A DNA stretch of 64,000 nucleotides from assembly GCA_936450465.1 (NCBI GenBank), contig OW388293.1:25445860-25509859 (forward strand). The letters run 5' to 3'. The notes under the pieces are model-generated. The model did not search any database. It had not been told where the DNA came from and saw only the letters and a program-made list of their open reading frames with translations. Positions 32,130 through 45,383 of this stretch are shown here, in pieces. Each line of letters starts with the position of its first letter. Position 1 is the first letter of the stretch. Position numbers and translations under genes: made by a program. Source of the DNA: Gibbula magus. Its lineage: Eukaryota; Mollusca; Gastropoda; Trochida; Trochidae.

Positions 32130-34045
32130 AGGTAAGTGTGTAAGAGTGAGGTCGACCTTGCATACGAGGATTTCATCGAGCTGATGCATAACGAAATGGG
32201 AGACAAGTTGCCTGTTCTTAGGAAGAAATCCGAACCAGTACCTAAGAAATCGTTCAAAAAGCCATATTGGTGTAACGAACTGCAAAGTCAATGGGATGTG
32301 ACGTCACGCTGTGAACGTGAGTGGTTTCGTAGCAAGGCTTGTGTGAATGTAAAGGCCAGGCTGAAACAGAAATACTGTGAAGAAAGAAGGAAATTTGATA
32401 GCCTCAACCGAAAATTAAAGCGACGACACCAAAAACAAAAACAATATAACCTATTGGATAAACTGAATCAAGCTGATACAGACTTCTGGAACATAATTGG
32501 CAACATTGGCATCGTGAATGAGAGAAAGCAGAAAGTTCCCATGAAAGTGAAACTTGAAGACGGTACTGTTGTAAGTAACGTGCAGTCTGTGCTGAACAAA
32601 TGGGAAAGTGACTTTAAGAGACTGTAATCCGGGTTAGACGATGACAACTGTGATAACCGTAATATTGCTGACATGAAGTGCGAGGTTAAATTTTTAGCTG
32701 GTGGGAGCGCCGCGCAGCACACGGAGAGCATTCTAAACTCACCGATCTCTCGTGAAGAAGTGCGCAGAGCTGCACTCGGTGCGAAGAACGATAAGGCTGA
32801 GGGTGTTGATAGAATCAACGCCGAGGTACTTAAAAACGAAGCCTGTATTGAAATAGTGTACAACCTTTTCAGGAAATGCTTTGATAGTGGTATCACTCCA
32901 AGTCTATGGAAACAGTCGATCATTAACCCTATAGTGCAAAGTGACACTGCTTTACGTTCACCATGTACTTATAGAGGGATACCCCTTATACCTGTTCCCT
33001 GTAAGATCTAGTGTGATATCCTCAATCAACGTGTCTCATCATGGCTGGATTCAAGAAATATTCTGTCTGATTCTCAAAACGGTTTCAGGAAAAATCGAAG
33101 TTGTTTTGATCATATACACACTGTCACTGCATATACGCTTCTGAAAGCCAGATTGGATTGCAAGCAGTCAACTTATACTTGTTTTATAGACCTAAGAAAG
33201 GCATTCGATAGTATCGACAGGAACTGCCTATGGTTGAAGTTGCTGCGTGCGGGAATTAACGGAAAGATGTACTCTACCATACAGTCCCTCTACCAGAACA
33301 CTTCCAGTGCAGTGCGTCTCAACAACCATATGACGTCATTCTTCGAGGTATCCACGGGGGTGCGGCAAGGCTGTACATTGTCCCCCACTCTGTTCTCTCT
33401 CTACATCAACGACCTGGCGGACGAGATTACAAACCTCAACGACGGTATATCTGTGGATGAACTCTGTGTCTCCATATTGCTGTTTGCAGACGAAATAGTT
33501 CTTCTAGCCCCAAGTGAAGAGAAGTTACAGCATATGCTAGACGTGGTGACCCGCTGGTGTACCAAATGGCGGCTCAACATCAACGCAGATAAGACCAAGA
33601 TTGTGCATTTCAGGCGGATTAACACCGATAGATCGAATTACAAGTTCCATTGCTGCAACATTGCCTTATCATACAGTGACAGTTATAAGTACTTAGGTCT
33701 GTGGTTCGAGGAACACTTGGATATCAAGTTCACAGTAAAGGAGATCTCTAAAAGTGCGAGTCGTGCGCTGTCACTCCTGATCACCAAATACAGGCAGTGT
33801 GGAGATATGGCATTCAATGTGTTCACCAAACTCTACGAGTGAACGGTGCAGCCAATCTTACTCTACTGTGCACCGATTTGGGGACTATATCATGTATATG
33901 GACACCGTTAGCTGGTCGTTTTTTCTTGGTGCACCTCGTAATACGTCTAATAGTGCTGTGCAGGGTGAACTCGGATGGAAGACATGTCTCACTAAACAGC
34001 GCATTGAGAGTTTTCGTTGTTTTCTTAAGTTGTATCATCACTGTG
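32130..34045 (+). pseudogene. LINE ORF2 remnant (linker and reverse transcriptase)
   Basis: Frames run in order as a broken non-LTR retrotransposon ORF2. At 32136-32627 is a lysine-rich linker after the missing endonuclease. At 32673-33011 is the start of the reverse transcriptase (GVDRINAEVL, SGITPSLWKQ). At 33153-33842 is the core RT with CFIDLRKAFDSIDR, GVRQGCTLSPTLFSLYINDL and FADEIVLLAP. The catalytic FADD box reads FADE (33483-33494), replacing the second aspartate. Frameshifts around 33020-33150, an in-frame stop at 33843 and the lost 5' end show it is dead. The C-terminal part (SWSFFLGAPRNTSNSAVQGELGW) continues in another frame to about 34045. It probably resumes at 36256. Confidence 0.88.
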
Positions 34046-36255
34046 TATCATCGTACACCGGAAGTAGAGAGGTGTACATCGATGAAGTGTTTGTAGAGAG
34101 GAGTGGAAAAACAAACACACCGTATATAACAGCTGGTTTCTCCTATTTATTATTAAGTTTAGTTCACAGGAATGAGTACATAATAAATAGAACACATTAT
34201 GCAAAAACAGGATACTGTTTCAGTGTAATTGGCATATACAAATTATCCAAAACTTGCTTTGCTCAGTGACCCTGTCGACATTTTGGATGTGATTGAGATG
34301 TTTACAATGAAAAACTGACAAAATAGTTTGTGTAATTATTGGAAAGTTCATTGGTATGCATAACTTGGTTTTTGCAGGAAGGAATCCATGCCTAGGAAAT
34401 GGTTTCATATAGTTTTCTAAAGCGGAATGCGTTTTTTTTCTTTCGTTGCTTGTGTACCGTTTGTATCATAAATTGTTGCTTCGCTGAACCGTTTGTAGTT
34501 TCGGTTGATGTACCAGTTGTGTATTTACATAAGTTATTAATATATAATTTATGACACATACATTCGAGCATTCGTCATGTTTTCGATATGTAATCATGAG
34601 GTTATTCGAAATAGGCTTAAAAGGAGGGTTCTATCGGGGTATTTTTGTGGAAACAAAATACGAGAGGATATCCCCGTTTACACAAATATGTTACTAATAA
34701 ATGATTAAAACACAATCAAGTTAAAATATATTAATAAAGGTAATATTTTGATGAATTTATATTTCAGAACTTAATAAAGTCAAACGTACATTTGTTGAAC
34801 AAATAAAAACAATGAGAACTGAAGCCATTCATCGGCGCTGCGAGTGGGGAAAAGTTTATAATTTTATTAGTTTTATGACCCGCGTTGTGTTACTATGTGA
34901 ACTCTCTATCAGTGTATATCTTTTATCATTAAAATGTTGTACAATTAGGTAAAATATAGCGTGTTTTCATTTCACGTAATGCACAAAATCCATTATGGCG
35001 GATTTTGCCGGCAGAACGGCCCCTTTTAGTTTCTGGCACTTTCCAGAGATGCGTGAATTTATTGAATTAAAAGAAAACACGTTTGTGACTCATTGATTGG
35101 CAGGTTTGCACTACGAAAGACTATAGTTCATATAAGTGTAAACATAAAATCTTTCCACAAAATAATGTGAGACCAGCGGGCAACATCTACAAGCAGCAAA
35201 AATGAGATGTTCCTGATCGGAAGCTAGTCAGCTGACAACAGTTTATTGAACGACAGGTATTTTTGTAATTGTCAATATTCTTTTTACTGTTCTGTCACAC
35301 GAAGGAGCATTATAATTAATTTCACTATGTTCGGAACTTAATTGGATCTAATCAGCCATCATGAGATAATTCTCGTTAACATTCACTCTGTACGTTCTGT
35401 CTTTGCGAAACTCACGTAGGCATCATTAATCAAAAGTTACCTATGTTTACCTTTCATGCTAAAGCCTTTAGCCTATTTAAGAACCTGATGAAAAGACACA
35501 ATAATAAGCCATTTCTCACACCTACATCTCATCAACGCTTCTCTTCTATGTAACATTCAACTTCCATTTCTTCCTTGATTAATAGATACATTGTTTAAGC
35601 CAAGTTTAAAGCGTAAACATAATTCGGAGAGTTTTGTTTACATGGGTTAAACAATCATATTGTAAACTTTCATATTAAGATAAGTTCTAGTCTTGTTAAG
35701 ATATATCAATAGACTGGAGAACTGTTCTCTGGAAACACGGATATATTCTTAATTGATCTACATTTATGGAAATGATATTATTCTATATCTGACAGTTTCG
35801 AAGCCTCCACTCAATCTTTTCCGTTCACGAAAACAAAGGAAAATCCACACCGATGTTTTACAGACTGAAATTACAAACTTGAATAGCATTTTGTTAGAAT
35901 TCACAATACTATAGGTAACCTTGGTGCTTAGTTAAGGCATTTCTCGTGTGAGTGAATCAGGATGTATCATTATATTTATTAAATGATTGAAATATGTGAA
36001 CACATGCCACACGAAATACAACCTGGAGACTGAGCAACGCGAAAATACAATGATATACATTAATATAATCACCCACTTGTAATATGTTGTTCTTTATTCA
36101 TACGTACAAAGCAAAAATTCAAGGCAGACTTGCTTTTGATAATTATCCGTTCCTGGTGTAATTTCCAAATTAAACTGAAAAAGTAGCCATTTTACTCCTC
36201 TCTACAAACATATCATCGTTGTACACCTCTCTACACCAAGTGTACACAATGATCA
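34044..36255. mobile_element. ~2.2-kb TIR element inserted in a LINE
   Basis: About 60-bp inverted repeats bound the segment: AGAGAGGTGTACATCGATGA with GTTTGTAGAGAGGAGT on the left (to 34107) and their inverses on the right (36190-36255). LINE coding resumes directly after the right end. The interior has no recognised ORF, so it would be non-autonomous. Part of it (about 34540-34960) is related to 53500-53960. I could not settle a target-site duplication; a LINE with a rearranged 5' end is the alternative. Confidence 0.55.
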
Positions 36256-37087
36256 TATGTCAGACGACAGGCTTCTCGATAAGGTGTTTCGGTGGTCCAT
36301 CAATCGAAAGGGTTCGTTCGCTTTTAACCTAGTTAAGTTGAGTAAACAGTTGAAGTTGTATGACAAGCTGTCTGCTCCAAAATCTTCCCTGAACAGTAAA
36401 TTATCAGTTATTAAACAATAGATTAGATGAGGAAAGGTGGTTCTCAAAGCTTTGGGATGACGTAGATAAAGTTAATGGTAATAAACTACGAACTTACAGG
36501 TTGTTTAAAAAAGACTGTAGACCAGAACTTTATGTCAGAAATATTATGTCCAGACATAGGCGTAGTAACCTAACTAAGTTACGCTGTGGTGTTTTACCGC
36601 TTCATATGGAAACGGGAAGATGTTGTAAACCCCTCACACCCCTTAGTCATTGATGTTGCCCCTTTTGTGATACTGTTGAGTCTGAAGCCCATTTCCTTTT
36701 TTATTGTGATTTTTACCAGGATCTTAAATGCACCCTTATAGATAACTTTAGTTTTAACCTTGACCAAAGTGATTTTATAAACTTCAATGCAGTTATGAAC
36801 GCAACTGACATTAAGGTTCTTAAACTTTTAGCTGATTCTGTTAATGATATGTTCCGCAGACGTCAGTTACATTTTTAATTTATTTTACCTACACATTATT
36901 TAGTTCATATTTGTTATTATGATTTATTATCTCTGTTGTATATATCATAGTTCATGTATTTTAATAGTGTCTCGTTAGCCAATATTATGGCTGGGTGATA
37001 TGCTATATCCTATGTTTTACAATTGATATTTTAATATAACATATCATGTGACACTTAAATAAAATATTTCTGTTTGTCTGTCTGTCT
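36256..37087 (+). mobile_element. LINE 3' part with (TCTG)n tail
   Basis: Plus-strand frames read MSDDRLLDKVFRWSINRKGS, then after a frameshift near 36420 RNIMSRHRRSNLTKLRCGVL, then CPFCDTVESEAHFLFYC and FRRRQLHF, ending near 36879. A 3'UTR with AATAAA (about 37058) and a TCTG/TGTC tail follows. It aligns with the corresponding part of the minus-strand LINE at 2437-3540 and is probably the other half of the LINE at 32130-34045. Confidence 0.8.
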
Positions 37088-37861
37088 TATTAGGCGTTGC
37101 CACAAATCTTGAGGTCTTATCGCCCTCGCAGCAGGCTAGATGTCAGCTTGAAGTAAGATCCTGTATCTTATTGCAAACCTACATAACATCTAAAAAATAA
37201 AATATCTCAAAAATACTTCCGTTCCATAATTTCTAAGTCCTATAAAGTAAGGTAGTCGATTCCCAAAATTAACAATTTCAGAAGTTTCTCCTACGTCAGA
37301 CAACAGGATATTGGCGGGTATGAAAGAATTAGCTGTCGTGAGTGTCGAGGTCTCTCATGTTCTTCTTGAACTTAAATATATTTTATGTGCGCTTTACACT
37401 AATATCATCTTATTTATAACATTTACACAATCGTTTTAAAATAACATCCATGACGGTATAAACGTCTGGGATATTGTTTTGGTAGACTTTTTCAAAACCT
37501 TTGGGTGGCAGAATGAAAAGGAAAATTTCGCAAGATCGGCTTTGCTTCTCTTCCCTTCCTCCTCCGCACTCAGGTTTCTTAACTGTCTACATAAACCCCA
37601 CCTCGTGCTCTCTCCTGACATAGACGATGCAAAGGTGTCAATGTTGTGTAAGGCCTAAACAAATGTCTCTGGTATTTTACAGGCTGACAAAAATGATGCG
37701 ATGACGCTAATTATGGTTTTTTTCAGCAAAGGAACAGGCCTGTAACTGACTAAAGCTCCAATATATTCGAATGTGTGTTTGTGTTTCGCATATTATATGA
37801 CCCAGCTTTCTTTCTATTTGAACGATGCTGTATAATACTTTTCGGCCTTAGAGTACTTGAA
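37088..37861. other. intergenic, no recognised feature
   Basis: Non-coding AT-rich DNA. The minus frame 37436-37621 has no signature. Confidence 0.4.
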
Positions 37862-38912
37862 GGGTCCCAATGACGAGGTGTCTAAAATAGCCATAAAATG
37901 CAAACAAACTCTTCAAAATTCACCAAATGAGGTTTTCCCGATTGCTGTATTAGTTATCTATAGCTTGGTATATATTTTGAATTTATTTGCAGATATGTTC
38001 ACATGGAAATCGAGTCATTTCTGAATTTGGTTGAAGTCCCTATATAGGCAACTGCAACCAAACTTTTTGGAACTTACCTTGCCTTTTCAATATTTACAGT
38101 AAGAGGAAACTTCTTAGCGATCATTATCGAGTCCGGTTTTCGAACATGTCATATTATCATGTTGCTGTAATTTCTAATGCTATAGATAGAAACTACTGAC
38201 TAACCATATTTAATTTCACATTTCCAACCATAAGGCATGTCTTGGTAGGTACTTTTGACACATATGCATTTGACACATAAAGCAATATTTTACATTTTTG
38301 TTTACACCGTGGCCGCGATAGGAATTCGAATTGTTGACAAATCTTATCACAGTTCTGATTGGCTGTCATAGATATGTTTGATTGTTTAATTATTTTGATA
38401 GGAAATAAACAGTAATAAGTTATTTTAGTAAACAGTTTCTATCTAGAAACGTGAGTAACAGCAACCAGAGTTAATAACATTTTTTTTTAGAAATGGTTGA
38501 TACGGAATGAACCAATGGGAGGATGCATTACATACGTTGGTTTCATTACGTCATACACTTAACAAAGAGACAACTTGCCAAAATGCAATCAAATAATCCG
38601 ATGTGCTTGTCAACACACTAACTATTTTCTTTCTGCAACCAAATAATTCATTGCCAAGGGGTAGGAATAATGATGAATAATTGCTGTAAATAACCTTGGT
38701 TGCAGATCCCTATAGGAGACTGCAACCAAGTTCACTAAATACGATGTTTCAAGTACATTTCTGTCCTGCAACCAAATTTTAAAATGTCAGATATCGCATG
38801 TCATGTTGTAGAAAATCATCTGTGCTATATTGATCACTTTGTATGATCAGTTTCTCTTACTTCAGTAGCATTTAAACACCATTATAGAGCCCCCGTCATT
38901 GGGACACCTCAA
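37862..38912. mobile_element. ~1.05-kb TIR element with internal hairpins
   Basis: The left end GGGTCCCAATGACGAGGTGTC and the right end (plus strand CCCCGTCATTGGGACACCTC) are inverted copies. Two internal 36-bp palindromes, at about 38021-38057 and 38694-38729, share the pattern GGTTGCAG...CCCTATA...CTGCAACC. No ORF is present, so it is non-autonomous. Confidence 0.65.
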
Positions 38913-41504
38913 TTACTCTTAGGCCCACTTTTCCAGTGCAGTTAAGTCATATCAGGACCTGACTTTGACCCATTTGCATTCCCATTAAGGTTTAACCTTT
39001 CAAAACCAACTTTCTTACTTATATATGATTTTTTTTACACAATGTTTATTTTTTTCAGTTTGAATTTTCATTTTAGCGAGAAAATGTTAAGCACCCCCTT
39101 TGCATACGGTATTCCCCTAAATTAGATATGACTTCACATTGAGAAAGTGTCCTTGACGTGTTATGCGTGTTATTTAAATGGTTAAATCAAGCAGATACCT
39201 CAGATTAGAACGGTATAAACATACATTAAACCCTATATCTATTCCATTTGAAGTACAGATTTGTCTTTGTACGAATTTATCAAATAAAATCTAAAGTTCA
39301 TAATGAACGTTAAATAACAGCATAGCATTCTTGTATAAGAACCTTGTCAGAAAATTTCTACAAGAGTTTTCGTATGCCACTTAATGGTAATTACTGTACA
39401 TGAGATGCATCCCTGAAGTGAACCATCGTCAGACAAGAGGGTCAAGTTCTGACTATGTTAAATCCATTCAAAAGAAATAACATGTACAAAAAGGAAATAC
39501 TTACACTACAGTAGAAAGCCTCGCTCACATATTATGATATATCGTTACATGTGTTTTCGTACACGTTTAGTTTCCCTTAACATAATGATTTCCATGTGCT
39601 GATCTCGTGCTTGTATTAATCTCGTTTAATGTCAGTGTTAACGTTTAATGATCAAAATCATCGTCAACATAAATATTATCGTTGACATCAACATAAACAT
39701 TATTATCAACATCAACACCAGCAGTAACATAATCATCGCTTTCAATATCACAATTAACATTTAACATCTACATCAACATTGAACTCAACATCGAAAACAT
39801 AATTATGACGATCCGGAAAATAATGGTGATAAAAGAACTTACACAATCACTTATTATTATTATATGTAATTGCACTAATATATACATAAGGAAAAAACAG
39901 AACACTCCAACGTTTTTCCTTCAGCAAAGGTTGTCTGATAAGAAGGTTCACAATGTGTCAGGAAAAGCACATGTACCCATATGGAATAAAAAAAATCCTA
40001 ATCTAACAGTTTACGAAAGAAAGAGTCATTCAGATAACGTTTCGCTTTTTTTTGGTATTTGCATTTATAAAAGTATGGTATTTTTTTCTCTAAAACATGG
40101 TATGAGAAATGAAAGTGAATATTGGTTGTTATAATGTGGGTGTAATTTCATTCTTTCAAGTCAACTGATCAAACTCTAGTATCTGCCTTTTAGTCCAAAG
40201 TCACTAGTAACAGCACTATGAACCTTCAAAATCACAATTTTCAATATAAGTGGCCTACTGTCGAAATCTGGTTACTGTTAACTGTAATGGAAAACAAAGA
40301 GAAGAGTATAACTAACGGTTTGAATTGAAAGAATAAAAAATACATTTACAAATCGAATGTTATAGTCTTTTTACCAAAAGTTATCAATACTTAAATGTGT
40401 CATTTCCCCAACTGTAGCTACTTCCTTATTTCACAACAAAAAGTATGTTTAATATGTGAAAGTGAACTTGGTAACAACAATATAATAATGATGTTTCGAA
40501 CATGTGAAACAAATTTCATTATGTAGTTCAGACACAAGGATAGTAGTTATTTTGGGCAAACAATCAGCACCATTACAATATCAGTCCTAGTTCCTATAAA
40601 TGTCAACTTGGGTCTTTTTTCTGTGAAGAAATCTGTCACAACATCTACTCAAATTATCATACAGCTTCTCTTTTAAATATTGGAAGAGCTTAACGTTTTT
40701 CCATATGTATATAAAACAAAGTTTTCTCATGAGAAGCGATATTCTACAATCCCACAGTGTAATAGTATAGCAGGTTCTTACTTTGTGCTTGACAGGACTG
40801 TCAGATGGCGCATCAATGATGTCACCGACAGAGGGTCGTTTCATCAGCATATTGCACCATACGGAAAGAAATGCCTTTTGCTATATACATGTAAGTTGGT
40901 TTGCTATAAAAGATATCACAGCTGACCATAAGTGTCACTTTAGAGGGTTTCTTCCAGTATCGTGCGTGAAGAAATACCTGACTCAACAACGTTTCAAGAA
41001 AGGCACGAACCATATACATTAGGATCTCCGGAGACCTACTCCCCATTGTGGACACACACGACACACGTGTCAGGGTATATGCTTACTCGTGGTCAAGTAT
41101 GCTCTTCACAAAGAGACAAGGCAGTTTATCCAGGAATCATTTTTATCGTAACCCCTTCCTAATCTATACATTCACTGGCAAAGGAAATTGTACATTTTAA
41201 GTCAGCCAGAGGTTTGAGTCGACATATGGATGAACAACTGGAGTTTTCAAAAGTGATGCATATTGACCGATTACATCAAAGTTTGTTACATTGGTGGTCA
41301 AAGACACAATTCAACATTGATCGTTTTGAAAGAATTCGTTAATAAATTCATATCTTCACCATTAAAATAAAACTTCTCATGGTGTGTTATCGATACACTG
41401 ATTAATATTGATCCGTCTGTAAAAGCGACCAACCAAAAAGTTAATATAGTACTTTATTATATTGGTGAATTCGTACCAAAGTATGTATTTTATCAAGATG
41501 AGTC
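38913..41504. other. intergenic with degenerate CATCAA-type repeat
   Basis: A degenerate ACATCAACAT/AAACATTATT simple repeat occupies about 39655-39795. Overlapping frames near 39805-40134 and 40587-41162 show no family signature. No gene called. Confidence 0.4.
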
Positions 41505-41600
41505 CATGGCACGAATCGAACCCATATCCTCAATGTATGGCACAAAAACGGTTCTATTTTCTAAGAACAGTTATTCATTAGGTCGAAAACTTTAAACAAA
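41505..41600 (-). repeat. tRNA-derived SINE fragment
   Basis: Minus-strand B-box GGTTCGATTCG (41522-41512) with a weak A-box (GACCTAATGAATAA). The sequence around the B-box (GAGTCCATGGCACGAATCGA) matches the SINE at 42777-42901. Confidence 0.5.
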
Positions 41601-42776
41601 AATATCAAGAGTAACTTTTCATGATTTTGGATATCTCTAGTGTACAAAATAAGTTTAAGAACCTCAAGTAAATGATCAAGTAACTTTGCAAATATTGCCA
41701 ACACCGTGCACTCCTACAAAACTGATATCTCGCAGTATGGGAGAAACATGTTGGTTTAGAAGGGTAGAGTGTTATAAGGAGGTATTAACTCCCTAATGAA
41801 AGAAACACAGATATAAATGTTGATGGATGGAAAGCTAAGTTGAGACCGTATCCACTCCTGGCTTCATACATGTATTCCCATAAATGATTCATCACCATTT
41901 ATATATACTAGTGCCAGTGAAACAACACACAATCTATATATCTATATATATATATTTCTTAATGTATATTTTGTTTCAGACATAATTGAGCATTAGTTAC
42001 TTCAGCGTCACATACTTTTCATCATGTTATTACCATATGGTGTGATGTTCATACTTACTATAGTTAATATTCATATATAATTAGTTAATTCATCAAAGGG
42101 AATTTGGTTTAACAGTAATATATACCTGTGCCCATAACAGCTTACCATTTCACTGGTAGTTGCTTCAAGCTTCAGGAACTGATTAAAGCGTTATTCATAC
42201 TAAAGGTACAGTAACTATAGGTGCAAGTAAATATTACTTTTCCTGCTTATTATATTCACAAGTTAAAGTTAATTGAAGACATAAATACTTAGATAATAAA
42301 ACAGAAGTGTAATATTGTGTTTGAATTTTAATATGCGCTCATAAAATATCGTCTAGTCATACTTTTGAATATTCAGGTTAAATGCATGTAGGATTAAGTA
42401 AGTTTCAGTCAATACTCAAATGTGAAAACGTCGTAAACATATTCCCATAAAATGATATTATTCCATCGTTGATGTACATGCTTCTAGGCCAAGGCCATTC
42501 TACCAAGGCCATGGAATGCTCCAAGTGTAATATAAGTGTGACAAAGTGCTATATATGGTATTTTAATATAACTTGTCATTATAGTGTATACATGTACTCG
42601 CTTTTTATTGGTTAGTTTTATACACAATTACCTTTTGAATAGTAACGAATAAACTCATAAAATAAAACTTTTGTTAGTTTATTGCACACATTTACTAACA
42701 GTAGTTTTATTTTCTATGTAACACTATAACATGGTTATATTTGGGATAACACTACCTTCAATAATACAAATTCTTG
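41601..42776. other. intergenic, no recognised feature
   Basis: AT-rich; a short (TA)n stretch near 41937-41955. Nothing else seen. Confidence 0.4.
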
Positions 42777-42901
42777 TACTTTTTCGGCCCGAGTCCCATG
42801 CAGGATTCGAACCCATGCCCTCAGAGTAAGGCAACTATTGCCAGCATTGACTGTACCAACAGCTTACCACACGACCATTTCACCTCGACAAAAATCGGGG
42901 T
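42777..42901 (-). repeat. tRNA-derived SINE
   Basis: Perfect B-box GGTTCGAATCC on the minus strand (42813-42803) and an A-box-like AAATGGTCGTGTGGTAAG (42880-42863). The A-B distance is longer than in a tRNA, and no cloverleaf can be drawn, so this is a SINE and not a tRNA gene. Confidence 0.65.
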
Positions 42902-43455
42902 CCAACAATCGATAGTTAGGCTAATTTTTACATTCAATACCTCTCTGATAGACGTAAATGTTCTTATGTAACACTAGCTGAACAAAATAAAAAATATGAT
43001 CTGCAATTCGATTACCTGCAAATTATATATAACTAGCGCAGAATACGAAAACATGAAAATAAAATTGTTCCAAAACTTTTCATATTTAAAATATATATAC
43101 ATTCCAACTAATATGGTATCATCTGGGGTTTAAGAATAAAGATAATTCTAAAGTTGAATAGATATGCATCCTTTGATGATTCAAGCAAAACAACTAGTTT
43201 AGATTAACGGCAACAGAACGGAACCGATATATTCGGTATCTATACTAGAAGTGATACATGTATAATGTTGACCTAGAACTGAACAGAACAAAGGGTATAC
43301 TTGGTTTGATACATTACATGTACACACAATCAATAGAGTGCTCATCATGAGATACAGACTGGACCAGTTCGAGTGATGAATAATTTAATGGACACTATAC
43401 ACATAGAAGATGTTATGTTGAATTACTGAAAATAAAGTGCAATCATAAACAAAGC
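42902..43455. other. intergenic, no recognised feature
   Basis: AT-rich non-coding DNA. Confidence 0.4.
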
Positions 43456-43827
43456 TACACTGTCGGCCAAAAGAAACGCCTAATTGACTTTCCTTAAAAT
43501 GAAAGATGAAATTAATTTTTTTTTATAACTAATGGTGGTCTGCACGTTATGCTGAAAAAAAATTAATATGAAAGTCAATTGAAACCGCGGAGAAACTGAT
43601 TCGAGTCAATAACATTCAGGAAAACCACGGCCAATGAAAACCGCTATTTCGTTTATTGATTCACTCGCGCACCGTAACCACGTACATATGAAGCGCGCTA
43701 GCGTCATCACCACTTTAATGCGAATGCGTGCCTGTATTGTTGCTCGTCGTTGAATAAAAATCTGTTTCAAATGTTTTCTGAAATCTGATAAGATATCTGG
43801 TAGGCTTTTCTTTTGGCTGACATTGTA
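43456..43827. mobile_element. 372-bp MITE, TA target duplication
   Basis: The left end TA CACTGTCGGCCAAAAGAAA and the right end, read from the other strand (TA CAATGTCAGCCAAAAGAAA), form TIRs of about 25 bp, with TA at both borders. The same GGCAAAAGAAA-type terminus appears singly at about 30459 and 56033. Non-coding; Tc1/mariner-like by target duplication only. Confidence 0.75.
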
Positions 43828-45383
43828 CTGATCACAAATCTGCCAATCTAAATGAATTAATAATGATAAATACTGAGTATGGATTTATATTTTAGGTATC
43901 CAACTCCAGAGCTGCTCAACGGCGCTGAGGTATAACATAATACAATACTTGTCCTTGAGATTCATTAAGTTTGCAAATCATGATGATTTCCCTCATGAAC
44001 GTGACTTCCATGAGATAATGCACCTGGTTTAGTAAATTAAAGAATAAAGAATGGATTAGATAACAACATTTTTATTTCAAAACTGTAAAGGTAACACAGC
44101 AAGGTAGTTCCATTTTAACCAGAGAACCGTCATCTCGTTGCCGTTTAATGATTTTTGTTAAAAAAGCGAACAAAAGAAGCTGGTCCGAACTGATGTGTTT
44201 TCATTTTTGTTCATAACACGTTTCGCTCAAACTGGGTATCTTAATAAGAGCCATCTTGGAAAACTTTGTATAGTAAATCACTTGGAACGTATATACATGG
44301 TCAAACATTTCACACTCTGTCCAAAAATTTAAACACAGTAGTTTATAGAATGTTCAAAGAAGCTAGTGGAAGAAATTTTTCGTCCTTGACTTTATGAACG
44401 AGAGGACATTGATTGATTTGAGTTCAAATGTCATATGCAAAATGAAAAATCATACTATCTATATCAGATTTCTGTTGGATATCACTAACTATTGATCAAA
44501 CAGAACATATATAGGACTCTCGTATCATTACACTGGCAGGCAAAATAAACGGTACGAAGTTGCACGTGTGGTTTCAATCTCAACTGACAGTAACATTCTT
44601 CTAACTTCACAACTCCATACCTGTATCTCTTGTCATACTAACCATATACAATCCCACGTATTACTGTCCGAACTGATAATGGTCATGCGCACTATATATT
44701 ATGTACTATTAAATCGTATTAAGAGTACAGACCTATACCCTTAACATATACACTTATGATATCATGTGTCTTTGTCAAGAGCAGGATGCGAATCCCTTAG
44801 GTTCAGCACGAACTAAGTACATGTACTCGTCACATGTTTGTTTGCCCGACTTACTCTACGATTTGACAGCCTTCTCTAGCACAATATACATTATTACCAT
44901 TAGCTGTACACGGCCTGTTAGACCCGATATTCTAGCTGGAGAGGAATTATAGTATTGATGTTATCATACAGTAATTGATCTCCCAAACAAAACACGAGAA
45001 CAAGTGTACCAGCGCTACTCATTCTTCTATATCAACAAGACTGTGGTTGCATGAAGATAAGACTTGAAGTGAATAGTGGTATAGCGTGTAATACCATTAT
45101 ATTTAACTTGCCATACACTAGTGAATATTTCTATACAGAATTTAAGTATTGCATTAACACAGAAATTTATATTTCTCAAATGAAATCATCACAACTTAGG
45201 TGTACCCTTACTAAATTTTCCAAAATTGCTATCAAAATAACTACTCAATGTCAATTTGTACACAGGCTCTAGATATATAGATCGTTGGTAATGAAAGTAT
45301 TAAATTCTCTAGCGATTGATATAATTGTGTGTTGAAACAAATAACTTAGTATATGTCACATAATCTCCGTACTCAGTGTCACT
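43828..45383. other. intergenic, no recognised feature
   Basis: AT-rich DNA without recognised genes. A single TIR-like end (CACTGGCAGGCAAAATAAAC) lies near 44531. Confidence 0.4.

Noticed and set aside
40587..41162. Cluster of 60-90 aa ORFs on both strands
   Set aside because: Mutually overlapping frames with no recognisable motif; likely chance.
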